Shown one piece after another: positions 53,267-62,237 of a stretch of 64,000 nt of DNA. The stretch comes from Arthrobacter sp. EPSL27 (GTDB lineage: Bacteria > Actinomycetota > Actinomycetes > Actinomycetales > Micrococcaceae). The notes beneath the pieces were generated by a model. That model worked only from the letters and a program-made list of their open reading frames with translations. It did no database searches and was not told the DNA's origin. The stretch is taken from contig NZ_LNUT01000005.1 of assembly GCF_001512305.1 (NCBI RefSeq), positions 779,774-843,773 of the forward strand. The letters are read 5' to 3'. The position numbers and the translations under genes are program-made. Position 1 is the stretch's first letter; every line of letters starts with the position of its first letter.

Positions 53267-53907
53267 GAGGCCTTGGACTCCGCGGTGGCGGCATTGGCGA
53301 CCGGGAACTGCAGGATGGCGGACTCGCGCGTGGGCTCCTCGGCAGCCTTGTTCCACGGCATGGCGGAGATGGCCTGGCCCATGGCGCACGTATTGGTGGC
53401 GGCCGAGAAGGTCAGGCCGGTGCCGATGGCGCCGGCGAGGAGCCGGACCTTCGGGGAGACGAACTTGCCGCCGACGAGGCCGAGGACCACGAGGGAACCG
53501 GCTGCAAGGCGGACCTGGCGCTCAAGGTCCCAGCGGGCCTTGCCGCGGACCACATCTCCGCCGATCTCTGCGAACCCGGGGACGCCGCCGGTCAGGACGT
53601 AGGCGGTGCCGATCCCGGCGCCACCCAGCCGCTGGCGGGCCTGCTCAGCCCGCGCTCCGGACTGGCACACCAGGACGACGCGGCTGCCCAGGCGGGCGGC
53701 CAGTTCTTCGGTGTGCTCCGAGAGCAGCGGCAGCGGGACGTTGTAGGAGCCGCGGATGTGCATGTTCTCGAACTCCGCAGCCGAGCGGACGTCGATGACG
53801 ATGAGGTCCTGGTGTTCCTGGAACCAGCCCTGCAGGGTTTCGGGAGCCAGGGCGGTGACCGCCGGTGCGGACGAAGACTGGGCTGACGAAGAGGGAGAGG
53901 GCGTCAT
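53263..53907 (-). CDS. Rhodanese-DUF2892 membrane protein (YgaP-like)
   Basis: 214 residues from ATG 53907. Rhodanese domain about 20-118 with active-site LVCQSGARAEQAR near 78, then two membrane helices (about 140-160 and 165-185) of the DUF2892 type, as in YgaP. YgaP is a membrane sulfurtransferase. First gene of the operon that continues with the TauE/SafE permease. Promoter TTGACT-N17-TAATAC (53950-53978 on the minus strand) is under two or three operators. Confidence 0.88.
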   Translation of the reverse strand: MTPSPSSSAQSSSAPAVTALAPETLQGWFQEHQDLIVIDVRSAAEFENMHIRGSYNVPLPLLSEHTEELAARLGSRVVLVCQSGARAEQARQRLGGAGIGTAYVLTGGVPGFAEIGGDVVRGKARWDLERQVRLAAGSLVVLGLVGGKFVSPKVRLLAGAIGTGLTFSAATNTCAMGQAISAMPWNKAAEEPTRESAILQFPVANAATAESKAS

Positions 53908-53937
53908 GGGTGTCCTTTCGAGACGAACAAAAACTGA

Positions 53938-54291
<354 letters not shown>

Positions 54292-54340
54292 TGCGGGCAG
54301 TGTGCCGGCCAAGTCCTCCGTAACTCAGGTCCCGCGTAAC

Positions 54341-55801
54341 TTACGTTCCGCAGTACGTCCGGTAGGGGCCGAAGTCGCCCGGCGCTCCGGCGGCATACCG
54401 TTCCAGGCCCGGACGCTCGTCGTAGGGGCTGGTCACCGCTTCGAGGAGACGGCCCAGCGGAGCCAGGTCGCCGGCTGTTGCCTCCTCGAGGGCTTCCTCC
54501 ACCAGGTGGTTGCGCGGAATGTAGGCGGGGTTGACCCGGTCCATCATGCCGGCGTCGGGCCCCTGCGCGCGCCACCGTCCGGCCCAGGCGTCGAACGTGG
54601 CAGGGTCCGGCAGCAGGTTCCGCGCGGCGCCGGAATCGCCCCGGGCAGCCCCCGCGAGGGCCCGGAAGAATGAGGTGTAGTCAGGGCGGCCTGCACCAAG
54701 GAGTTCGAACAGCTCATCCACGAGGGGCGACGTCACGGCGTCGTCGGCGTCCCGCAGGCCGATCTTCGCCCGCATGCCGGCCGACCACGCCGCACTGTAC
54801 TGCCGGCGGAACGCCCCCAGGGCGTCCTGCGCCATGGCCACCGCTTCCTCCGGGACGTCGTGGAAGAGCGGCAGCAGGGACTCCGCGAACCGTGCGAGGT
54901 TCCACTCGGCCATGACCGGCTGGTTGCGGTACGAGTAGCGCCCGGCCTCGTCGATCGAGCTGAACACCGAGGCGGGGTCGAAGGCGTCCAGGAAGGCGCA
55001 GGGACCGTAGTCGATGGTCTCGCCGGAGATGGTCATGTTGTCGGTGTTCATCACGCCGTGGACGAACCCCACCAACATCCACTGCGCCACCAGCGAGGCC
55101 TGCGCGGCGGTCACGGCCTGGAACAGCGCCAGGTAGGGATTGCCCGCCTCCGCGGCGCCGGGATAGTGGCGGCTGGTCGCATGGTCGGCGAGGCGGCGCA
55201 GGAGGCTGATGTCACCTGTGCCTGCGGCGTACTCGAAGCTTCCAACGCGGAGGTGGCTGCTGGCGACCCGCGTCAGCACGGCCCCCGGCAGCATCGTTTC
55301 GCGCTGCACGGGGCGCCCGGTCGCCACGACGGCGAGTGAGCGGGTGGTGGGGATGCCCAGGGCGTGCATCGCTTCACTGACGATGTATTCGCGCAGCATG
55401 GGCCCGACGACGGCGAGGCCGTCCCCACCGCGGGAAAACGGAGTGCGGCCCGAGCCTTTGAGGTGCACATCGCGCAGGCGGCCCCGCGAGTCGGTGACCT
55501 CACCGAGCAGGAGCGCGCGCCCGTCGCCAAGGCGGGGAGCCGGCCAGCCGAACTGGTGGCCCGAGTAGGCCTGGGCCACCGGCGTGGCACCGCCCGGCAC
55601 CAGCGAACCGGTCAGCAGGCGCAGTCCCTCGGCGCTCCTCAGGTAGCCGGGATCGAGGCCCAGCGCGGCGGCCAGCGGCTCGTTGAGGACCAGGAGCTGC
55701 GGGTCCGGCGCCTCGTCCGCCTGCCACGGAATGGCCATCTCCGCGAGTTCCCGGGCGAAGCGTCCGTCAAAGGTGACGGTTGAGGGGCCTGCGGCAGTCA
55801 T
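54341..55801 (-). CDS. selO: Protein adenylyltransferase SelO (YdiU)
   Basis: 486 residues from ATG 55801. SelO features are [35 protein letters not shown], and the catalytic [21 protein letters not shown] region (Asn and Asp that bind Mg-ATP). It is a pseudokinase that AMPylates proteins in redox stress. The GGAGG lies too close to this ATG; a GTG at 55852 would extend the N-terminus by 17 residues. The gene converges with the CstR gene. Confidence 0.9.
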   Translation of the reverse strand: MTAAGPSTVTFDGRFARELAEMAIPWQADEAPDPQLLVLNEPLAAALGLDPGYLRSAEGLRLLTGSLVPGGATPVAQAYSGHQFGWPAPRLGDGRALLLGEVTDSRGRLRDVHLKGSGRTPFSRGGDGLAVVGPMLREYIVSEAMHALGIPTTRSLAVVATGRPVQRETMLPGAVLTRVASSHLRVGSFEYAAGTGDISLLRRLADHATSRHYPGAAEAGNPYLALFQAVTAAQASLVAQWMLVGFVHGVMNTDNMTISGETIDYGPCAFLDAFDPASVFSSIDEAGRYSYRNQPVMAEWNLARFAESLLPLFHDVPEEAVAMAQDALGAFRRQYSAAWSAGMRAKIGLRDADDAVTSPLVDELFELLGAGRPDYTSFFRALAGAARGDSGAARNLLPDPATFDAWAGRWRAQGPDAGMMDRVNPAYIPRNHLVEEALEEATAGDLAPLGRLLEAVTSPYDERPGLERYAAGAPGDFGPYRTYCGT

Positions 55802-55870
55802 ACCTCCAGAATATCCCCCGGCGCCGCCGGCCGCTCCGGTGCCGGCCACCACCGGCTGCGGGTCCCAGGT

Positions 55871-56173
55871 TCAGGGTGCGGGCACCTGTTCGACGGCGAC
55901 CGTCTCGATGATCCTGGTTGAGGGCTCGCCCACCAGCGACGGCGCCGTCACCCCCGTTTTCCAGGTGTCGTTCTGCAGCCGCCCGAGGAAGTCCACGGCG
56001 GCAGCCTGCGTATCGAAGTCCATTTCCAGCATCACGTAGTCCTGCTGGTCCAGCGGCCGGGAGATCCGGTAGGACCGCACGCCGGAGGCGGCTCGGCCCA
56101 GCGGATCACTGTCGAAGGCCCTCCTCCACATGTCGAAGTCCCGGACCTGGTGTTCGATCTGCAGGGTAATCAT
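55871..56173 (-). CDS. Hypothetical ABM-like small protein
   Basis: 100 residues from ATG 56173, with AGGAGCG upstream. The sequence MITLQIEHQVRDFDMWRRAF, then VRSYRISRPLDQQDYVMLEM, has the dimeric ferredoxin-like barrel pattern of the antibiotic-biosynthesis-monooxygenase (Dabb) superfamily. No catalytic residue can be assigned. Divergent from the CMD gene with the dyad at 56319 in between. Confidence 0.7.
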   Translation of the reverse strand: MITLQIEHQVRDFDMWRRAFDSDPLGRAASGVRSYRISRPLDQQDYVMLEMDFDTQAAAVDFLGRLQNDTWKTGVTAPSLVGEPSTRIIETVAVEQVPAP

Positions 56174-56318
56174 GGGGCGCTCCTGTCGACAGTTCTCCGT
56201 GCCCAACTGTAGGCCCGAAAGCCCCTTGAAGGTAAGGAGCCGACCGGCGCTCTTTTCCCGGCTCGACAGCTCCGGTGAAGGCGATGACCTGCCCCGACTC
56301 CCTGCCGGTGCCGGCGGC

Positions 56319-56335
56319 TCATTCGCTCCGGGTGA
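56319..56335. promoter_or_regulatory. TCACCC-type dyad outside the island
   Basis: TCATTCGCTCCGGGTGA keeps the full right arm and TCA of the left arm. It is in the gap between divergent genes at 56173 and 56458. GATACG follows about 21 nt downstream toward the CMD-like gene, the usual spacing. Confidence 0.45.
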
Positions 56336-56457
56336 TGCCGGGAACCTCTGCTCGGGGATACGTTGCGGGAGGAGTGGCACCGGCGCACTGCGGGTGTCCA
56401 CCGTTCCCCCAACCGCTGCTGCCTGACGGCGGCCCCGACTGTACTGGAGACATCACC

Positions 56458-56799
56458 ATGGCCGATCAAGAAACCCCGGTTCTCGACGCCCTCGCCGAGA
56501 TCACCGCCGCATCGCTTGAGCGCTGCACACTAGAGGCCCGCGAGGTTATGCTGGCCCGCATTGCGGCGCTGGTGGCGGTCGACGCCCCGCCTGCCTCCTA
56601 CCTGCTCAACGCCGGTACCGCCAGCGACGTCGGCATCACCATGGAGGATGTCCAGGGCATCCTCATCGCGGTCGCTCCGGTGGTCGGTACGCCCAAGGTG
56701 GTTGCGGCGTCGGGCAACCTCGCCCGCGCACTGGGCTTCGCCGTCGCCGTCATGGAGGCAGAGCTTGAGGCGCAACTCGACGCCGGAAACGGGGGCTGA
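56458..56799 (+). CDS. Carboxymuconolactone decarboxylase-like protein
   Basis: 113 residues from ATG 56458. It has the helical CMD/AhpD-like pattern (LAEITAASLERCTLEARE..., VQGILIAVAPVVGTPKVVAA), but the AhpD CxxC is missing; only one Cys (near 22) is present. Redox activity is therefore doubtful. Located behind a TCACCC-type dyad and 50 nt before the ABM-like gene. Confidence 0.82.
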   Translation: MADQETPVLDALAEITAASLERCTLEAREVMLARIAALVAVDAPPASYLLNAGTASDVGITMEDVQGILIAVAPVVGTPKVVAASGNLARALGFAVAVMEAELEAQLDAGNGG

Positions 56800-56849
56800 C
56801 CAAGTCCGACGGCGGTCCGGGACTGCACCCACTCTGTAAGATTCTTGCC

Positions 56850-57422
56850 GTGTCCCTCTCTGATGTCCGTCCCCAGCCCGTCACCGTTTCCGTAGCCCGC
56901 ACCGTCCAGCCCGGCCGGACCCGCCAGGCCAGCGCCTGGGCCCACGCCGGCCAGGAGCTGGCCCGTGAATGGCCGGGCTATCTCGGCTCCGGCTGGGTCC
57001 GCTCGGCGGCGGATTCGAACGAGTGGCACATGCTGTACCGCTTTGCGGACGCGGGCCTGCTGAACGACTGGGAGCAGTCCGACGAGCGGCGCTGGTGGAT
57101 TGACAGCGCCGCAGATCTCGTGGAAGTGACCCGGATTGAGCGGCGCACGGGGATCGAGGGCTGGTTCGCCGAACCCGGGGATGCCCTCCTCACCGTCCCC
57201 GAAACCGTGGTGCCTCCCCGCTGGAAGCAGATGGTCAGCATCTTCCTGCCGTTTTTCCCGCTGAGCCTGCTGGCCAATTTCCTGCTGCATCCGCTGACCC
57301 AGGACTGGCCGCTCCCCCTGCAGGTGCTGCTGGCCACCTGCGTTCTCACCCCGCTGATGACCTACATCTTCCTTCCGGTGACCACCCGGCTGCTGGGACC
57401 GTGGCTGCGCGCGAAACGCTGA
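56850..57422 (+). CDS. ABM-domain protein with two C-terminal membrane helices
   Basis: 190 residues from a GTG. An antibiotic-biosynthesis-monooxygenase-like domain (about 8-100, WVRSAADSNEWHMLYRFAD) is fused to two helices (about 128-148 and 153-175) as in proteins annotated as antibiotic biosynthesis monooxygenase of Actinobacteria (COG3224). Function unknown. Follows the CMD-like gene by 50 nt. Confidence 0.82.
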   Translation: MSLSDVRPQPVTVSVARTVQPGRTRQASAWAHAGQELAREWPGYLGSGWVRSAADSNEWHMLYRFADAGLLNDWEQSDERRWWIDSAADLVEVTRIERRTGIEGWFAEPGDALLTVPETVVPPRWKQMVSIFLPFFPLSLLANFLLHPLTQDWPLPLQVLLATCVLTPLMTYIFLPVTTRLLGPWLRAKR

Positions 57423-57438
57423 CGCGGTCCCGGGCTGC

Positions 57439-57816
57439 TCAGTTCTCGAAGAGGCCGAGGATGTTGCCCTCGCTGTCGAGGAACCAGGCCGCCTTGCCCA
57501 TCGCCGAGGTGGCGACCCCGTTTTCGGTTTTCAGGCCGGGGAAGTCGTACTCCTCAAACACCACACCCCGGCTGCGCAGGTCCTCCACGTCGGCGTCGAA
57601 GTTCTTGGTGCCCCAGCCCATCTGGGTGTTTTTGGCGGTGCCCGCGTTGTCGGTCTGATACAGCAGGAAGGTGGTTCCGTTGCCGCAGCGGTACATCAGG
57701 TTGTCCTCGTCCGCGGCTTCTGCGGGTTCCAGTCCCAGCACGTCGCGGTAATACGTCCTCGCCCGGCCGATGTCCTTGGCGGGGAGGACGGCAGTGATTT
57801 CCAGGTCCTTCAGCAT
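57439..57816 (-). CDS. VOC/glyoxalase family protein
   Basis: 125 residues from ATG 57816, GGGAG about 9 nt upstream. It matches a single VOC fold: ITAVLPAKDIGRARTYYRDV at the start and AAWFLDSEGNILGLFEN at the end. The usual metal residues are partly replaced, so it may be a binding protein. Converges with the ABM gene with a 16-nt gap. Confidence 0.87.
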   Translation of the reverse strand: MLKDLEITAVLPAKDIGRARTYYRDVLGLEPAEAADEDNLMYRCGNGTTFLLYQTDNAGTAKNTQMGWGTKNFDADVEDLRSRGVVFEEYDFPGLKTENGVATSAMGKAAWFLDSEGNILGLFEN

Positions 57817-57980
57817 GACAAACACTCCCTTGAATTCCGGATTTGACTCGTTGCCAGCACCGGCCGCGGGCACCCCCGATCGCCGCCTCACAGGTGCTGA
57901 TGCGCACCATCGTAGGCTCGGGTCCGGGAGAGTCAATAGCGTCCGGAAAGCACCGCCGCAGCGGCCCGGCCACCGGCTTT

Positions 57981-59255
57981 CTACGACGGCTGGGTCTCGG
58001 CATTCGGCGTGCCGGCGGAGGAGCCTGCGCCGTCCGCTTTGGGGTGCTGCCGCCGGCTGGCCAGCAGGAAGGGCGCCGCGATCAGCTCGATAACGCCGCC
58101 GATCGCCAGCGACGCGGGATAGCCGTAGACGTCGGCCGCCCGGCCCAGGAGCGGCTGCACCACCACCCCTCCGCTTGAGCCCATCAGCGAATCGAAGCTG
58201 AGTACCGTGGCCCGCTGCTTCGACGGGATCATGTCGTTCAGGTAGGCCTGCCGCACCGGGGTTCCTGCCGAGGAGACCACGGCCCAGAGTGCCAGCAGGG
58301 CCAGTGCCAACCAGAAGACTTGCGTGAACCCGAGCGCCACCAGCAGCACGGCGCTCACAACACTGCTCAGGATCAGCACAGTGGTGCGGCGCCGGACAAG
58401 GCGCCGGATCCGCGGGGCCAGCCAGCCGCCCAGCACCTGCGCGCCGGCCACGATCGCCGCCGCGAGGCCTGCCACGGCGTACGCGCGCGGGTCGCCAAAG
58501 AGCTCCAGCAGATAGGGCTGCAGGGCGTAAAACACATAGATCCCGACGCCGGCGCTGAACGGTGCGGCCAGCATGACGTAGCGCACCGGCGGATTCTTCA
58601 ATCCGTTCTCGATGGACGCGGAAAGTACGGCACGGGTGGCCCGGAGCGGGTGGGCCGAGCGCTCGGGGACAAAACCGACGTCGTGCATCAGCCGGAACGC
58701 GACCGCGAACATCACCGCCAGCACGCCCACCCGCAGCAGGAACGGAACGCCGAGGTTGGTGGCCTGGGCAATCACACCGCCGGCCACCGAGCCGCCCAGC
58801 ATGGCGACGCCGGACACCATCAGCCCGCGGCCAAGCACCGTCTCCAGTTCGCCCTCGTAGCCGGAGGACCGCAAGGCATCGACAAGCCAGGCTTCCACCG
58901 CGCCGGAGAAGAAGGTGAACCCCAGGCCCAGGAGCACCGACACGACGGCCCACAGCCAGAAGGGGGCGGCGAACTGCCACAGGAGGTAGTAGAGGTAGGT
59001 CGAGACGGCCAGCGTGGCGGTGCCAAGGAGGAAGGATGCGCGGCGCCCCCACCCGTCGGCCACCACTCCGGTGGGCACCTCGAACAGGACCATGCCGGCG
59101 GTGAAGAACGCGTTCGCGGCGAAAGCCTCAAGGTTGGTGAGTCCGGCGTCCAGCAGGAAGAGGGTGTTGATTCCCCAAATGAACGAGGCGGCGAGGGTGT
59201 TGCCCAGCGTCAGCGTGAGGTAGACGCGCTGGATCTTCCGGGCGGCGGGGTTCAT
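57981..59255 (-). CDS. MFS transporter
   Basis: 424 residues from ATG 59255, 12 helices. The N-terminal part has TLGNTLAASFIWGINTLFLLD and the loop 2-3 PTGVVADGWGRRASFLLG. The second half shows APRIRRLVRRRTTVLILSS and NDMIPSKQRATVLSFDSLMG typical of drug/sugar MFS (DHA1-like). The C-terminal tail is polar, likely cytosolic. No partner gene. A gap of 164 nt before the VOC gene holds nothing I can name. Confidence 0.87.
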   Translation of the reverse strand: MNPAARKIQRVYLTLTLGNTLAASFIWGINTLFLLDAGLTNLEAFAANAFFTAGMVLFEVPTGVVADGWGRRASFLLGTATLAVSTYLYYLLWQFAAPFWLWAVVSVLLGLGFTFFSGAVEAWLVDALRSSGYEGELETVLGRGLMVSGVAMLGGSVAGGVIAQATNLGVPFLLRVGVLAVMFAVAFRLMHDVGFVPERSAHPLRATRAVLSASIENGLKNPPVRYVMLAAPFSAGVGIYVFYALQPYLLELFGDPRAYAVAGLAAAIVAGAQVLGGWLAPRIRRLVRRRTTVLILSSVVSAVLLVALGFTQVFWLALALLALWAVVSSAGTPVRQAYLNDMIPSKQRATVLSFDSLMGSSGGVVVQPLLGRAADVYGYPASLAIGGVIELIAAPFLLASRRQHPKADGAGSSAGTPNAETQPS

Positions 59256-59362
59256 GGCTTCGCCGACCCCGCCGGAGCGAGGGTGGACCACCAGCCCATT
59301 CTCGTCCCCCTCGGCTGCCCGCGCCAGAGCACCAAGGCCCTGCCCGCGTGCAGCGGCGCAGC

Positions 59363-59668
59363 TCAGCCGGCTTCGGGCACCTCGAGCTGCACCCTGAGCT
59401 GGTCCCCTGCCTTGATACCGGCCGCCGTCCTGACCGCTTTCTTGACCGGAAGCAGGTAGGAACCGCTTTGGCTGTCCGGGAAGAGCGACGTGGACCAGCG
59501 GTGCCCGGCGATGACGGCCGTAATTCTGATGGAGCCGAAGCCCCGCCGGAGGGTGGCGGCGTCCTCCCGGATCTCGTCCGAAACCTCGGGCGGAACCGTC
59601 AGGAAGTGCCACCCGGCTTCTCCTGGATAGAGCCACAGCCGCGCTGTGAAGGCATACTTCAGGGGCAT
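59363..59668 (-). CDS. DUF1905 domain protein
   Basis: 101 residues. KYAFTARLWLYPGEAGWHFL and GSIRITAVIAGHRWSTSLFP are the DUF1905 signature (small beta barrel). Function unknown. The ATG at 59668 lies inside the end of a short upstream frame. It lies 107 nt upstream of the MFS gene. Confidence 0.85.
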   Translation of the reverse strand: MPLKYAFTARLWLYPGEAGWHFLTVPPEVSDEIREDAATLRRGFGSIRITAVIAGHRWSTSLFPDSQSGSYLLPVKKAVRTAAGIKAGDQLRVQLEVPEAG

Positions 59669-59790
59669 CGGGCAGGCCTCCCTGGTGCACTTTGCATGGT
59701 CCGTTGACAGATCTCGACCGGTAGCCGGTTCCACACGGACGCCGCGACAGAGACCACGAGGACCAGTGCGGTGATGGCGACGTCCGTCAT
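59659..59790 (-). CDS. Possible 43-residue single-helix membrane peptide
   Basis: ATG 59790, protein start MTDVAITALVLVVSVAASVW (one helix), then a polar tail. Its stop overlaps the DUF1905 start (10 nt), as expected for a coupled leader peptide. No ribosome-binding site is obvious and no homologue is known to me. May be chance. Confidence 0.3.
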   Translation of the reverse strand: MTDVAITALVLVVSVAASVWNRLPVEICQRTMQSAPGRPARCP

Positions 59791-59935
59791 GGGGACACGC
59801 TAGACCCGAACGGGCCCTGCGAGATATCCCCGGCAGGTCCGGCGGAGCACTCCACACCCCCTCGACCCGCGCGGCCGCCGTTCCTAGAATGGGAGCGCGG
59901 GGGCTGGGGCGTTAGCGCCGGACGGAAGACAAGCC

Positions 59936-61066
59936 ATGGACATTGACGGCGACGACCCGGACGGGGCGGCCGGCACTATCGCAGTGGGGACGCCACCGCG
60001 CGGTGTGCCGGCGGCCGTCACCTCAATGATGCGCAGGGGCACCATCCCCGGACTCTCCCTGGCCGTGGCAGACCGCGACCGTGTGCTCTTCGCCGCCGGT
60101 TACGGCCTCGCCGACCGGGCGACGCACACGGCGGCGACCGCGTCGACGTCGTACTTGTGGTTTTCGATGTCCAAGATCGTGACGGCGACGGCCGCGCTCC
60201 GCCTTGTGGACGAGGGCCGCCTCGACCTCAACGCCCCTGCCGGCGACTACGTTGCCTACCTCCGGGGTCCCGGAACCCCGGCGCCGAGCGTGGGCCAGTT
60301 GCTCAGCCACACCGCCGGATTCGGCAACCCCCTCCCCCTCCGCTGGGTGCACCCGGCCGACGCTGAGGGACCGGACCCCGGGGCCCTGCTCCGGCGCCTG
60401 GTGGGCAGGCGCACCGCCTACCGCTATCCAGCCGGGCACGCAGCGAGGTACTCCAACGTCAGCTACCTTGCCGCCGGACAGGTCATCGAGTCCGCGGCAG
60501 GGATGGCCTTCGAGGACTACGTCCGCACCTCCGTCCTGCGGCCTGCAGGGATGGACCACACCGCGTTCCGCTACCCGGACGGCGCGGTCAGGGCGACCGG
60601 GTACGTCAAAGCGCCCCGGATCGCTGACCCCCTGCTGCGCGCCCTGTTGCCCCGCGGGGTCGCGGGAGGCCGCCACGGGCCGTACCTGTCACTGAACCCG
60701 TTCTATGTGGACGGTCCCGCCTACGGCGGCCTGGTAGGCGATGTTCTGGATGCGGCCAGGTTCCTCCGCATGCACCTTCGCGACGGCGAGATCGACGGCG
60801 TCCGCGTCCTGTCGCCCGGGTCGGCACGCCGCATGCGCATCATCGACCAGCCGGGGAAGCCGTTCGACCACGGAACCGGCTGGTTCCGCCGGCCGGCCGG
60901 GACCGCCGGGCAGTGGGTGGAGCATTTCGGCGCCGGCGCGGGCTTCTGGAACGTCATGCGCCTCTACCCCGAGCGGGGTCTCGGCATCGTCGTTATGAGC
61001 AACAGCACCCGGATGTACGACTTCGAACCGCTCTTCGCCATCCTGGCAGCCGCATCCTGGCCGTAG
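59936..61066 (+). CDS. Serine hydrolase, class C beta-lactamase family
   Basis: 376 residues. SxxK is FSMSKIVTATAAL near 73, YxN is ARYSNVSYLAAGQ near 177, and the third motif (usually HTG/KTG) is EHFGAGAGFWN near 325. No signal peptide, so a cytosolic esterase or DD-peptidase-like enzyme. ATG at 59936. Converges with the exonuclease. Confidence 0.88.
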   Translation: MDIDGDDPDGAAGTIAVGTPPRGVPAAVTSMMRRGTIPGLSLAVADRDRVLFAAGYGLADRATHTAATASTSYLWFSMSKIVTATAALRLVDEGRLDLNAPAGDYVAYLRGPGTPAPSVGQLLSHTAGFGNPLPLRWVHPADAEGPDPGALLRRLVGRRTAYRYPAGHAARYSNVSYLAAGQVIESAAGMAFEDYVRTSVLRPAGMDHTAFRYPDGAVRATGYVKAPRIADPLLRALLPRGVAGGRHGPYLSLNPFYVDGPAYGGLVGDVLDAARFLRMHLRDGEIDGVRVLSPGSARRMRIIDQPGKPFDHGTGWFRRPAGTAGQWVEHFGAGAGFWNVMRLYPERGLGIVVMSNSTRMYDFEPLFAILAAASWP

Positions 61067-61075
61067 CCGGCGCGT

Positions 61076-62013
61076 TTACTGCTGCCGGTCGAGTGCCTCG
61101 AGGAGCCGCCTGACCGAGCTGCCGAGGTTCCAGTCAGTGGCGAGGCGCTCCAGTTCGGCGCGGTCACCGCCCGCGACGGGCCTCAGCTGCGCGCCCGCCT
61201 CCTCCAGCGTCGGCAGTTCCAGGTCCCGCACAACGTTCACGACGGCGGCGCGACGGCGAGGTAGTCCGCGGCCGCCGCGAGCTTCGACCGCACCGACGCG
61301 GACAGCCCGCTTCCGGCGTCGGCCGCCGCCGCGAGCAGCCCGTCCAGGGTGCCGTACTCGCCAAGCAGCGACGCGGCGGTCTTCTCGCCGACGCCGGCGA
61401 CTCCCGGCAGCCCGTCGGAGGTATCGCCCCGGAGGGTCGCGTAATCGGCATACTGCGCGGGCAGCACGCGGTATTTGCCGACCACCGACACCTCGGTGAG
61501 GACCTCCAGGTTCCGCATGCCGCGCGCGGTATAGATCACCCGGACCTGGCGGGCGTCGTCGACGACCTGGAAGAGGTCGCGGTCCCCCGTCACGACGTCG
61601 ACGGGCAGTTCCGCATGGCTGGCGTAGGTGCCGGCGACGTCGTCGGCCTCGTGTCCGGCGGCCCCCACGACGGCGATCCCGGCGAGGCCCAGGACGTGCC
61701 GGATCAGGGGAATCTGCGCCTCCAGCGCGTCCGGGACATCCTCGACGTCGGGCGAGCCGGCCACCGTTTCGGCCACCCGGTGCGATTTGTAGCCGGGAAT
61801 GAGGTCCACCCGCCACTGCGGGCGCCAGTCGTCGTCCCAGCACGCCACGAGGTGCGTCGCCTCGTAATCCGTGGTGAGGCGGGCGATCATGTCGAGCAGC
61901 CCGCGGACGGCGTTCACGGCGGTGCCGTCGGCACGGCGGACCGTGTCCGGGACGCCGTAGAAGGCGCGGAAGTACAGGGACGCGGTATCGAGCAGCATCA
62001 GGCGCTGGGGCAT
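61076..62013 (-). pseudogene. 5'-3' exonuclease (PolA-type), apparently frameshifted near its end
   Basis: From ATG 62013, the first 259 residues are a normal 5'-3' exonuclease: MLLDTASLYFRAFYGVPD, HEADDVAGT, TGDRDLFQV, and H3TH motif GVAGVGEKTAASLLGEYG. At about 61248 the frame ends early in AVAPPS and stop; the next frame continues with VVNVVRDLELPTLEEAG and runs to 61076 with the usual C-terminus. One missing base in a GCC-rich repeat restores about 312 residues. It may be a sequencing error. The catalytic residues are all before the shift, so a partly active protein is possible. Confidence 0.8.
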
Positions 62014-62237
62014 ACCTGATCCTGCCACGGTTCTGCCCCGGCGCGTTGACGATGGGCCGCCGCAGGGCCACAATCGCATTGTGGGCGGACGGCCCGGGCC
62101 GCACCGGCCGCCTGGTATGTGATGGTGCAGCGATTCTGATGAGCCGGAAACCAAGGCGCGTCCGCGCGCACAGCCGGTACCGACGCCGGGCACGTGTTGC
62201 CGGGGCAGGTCCTGAGGTAAGTGGGAGGTCACCGATC

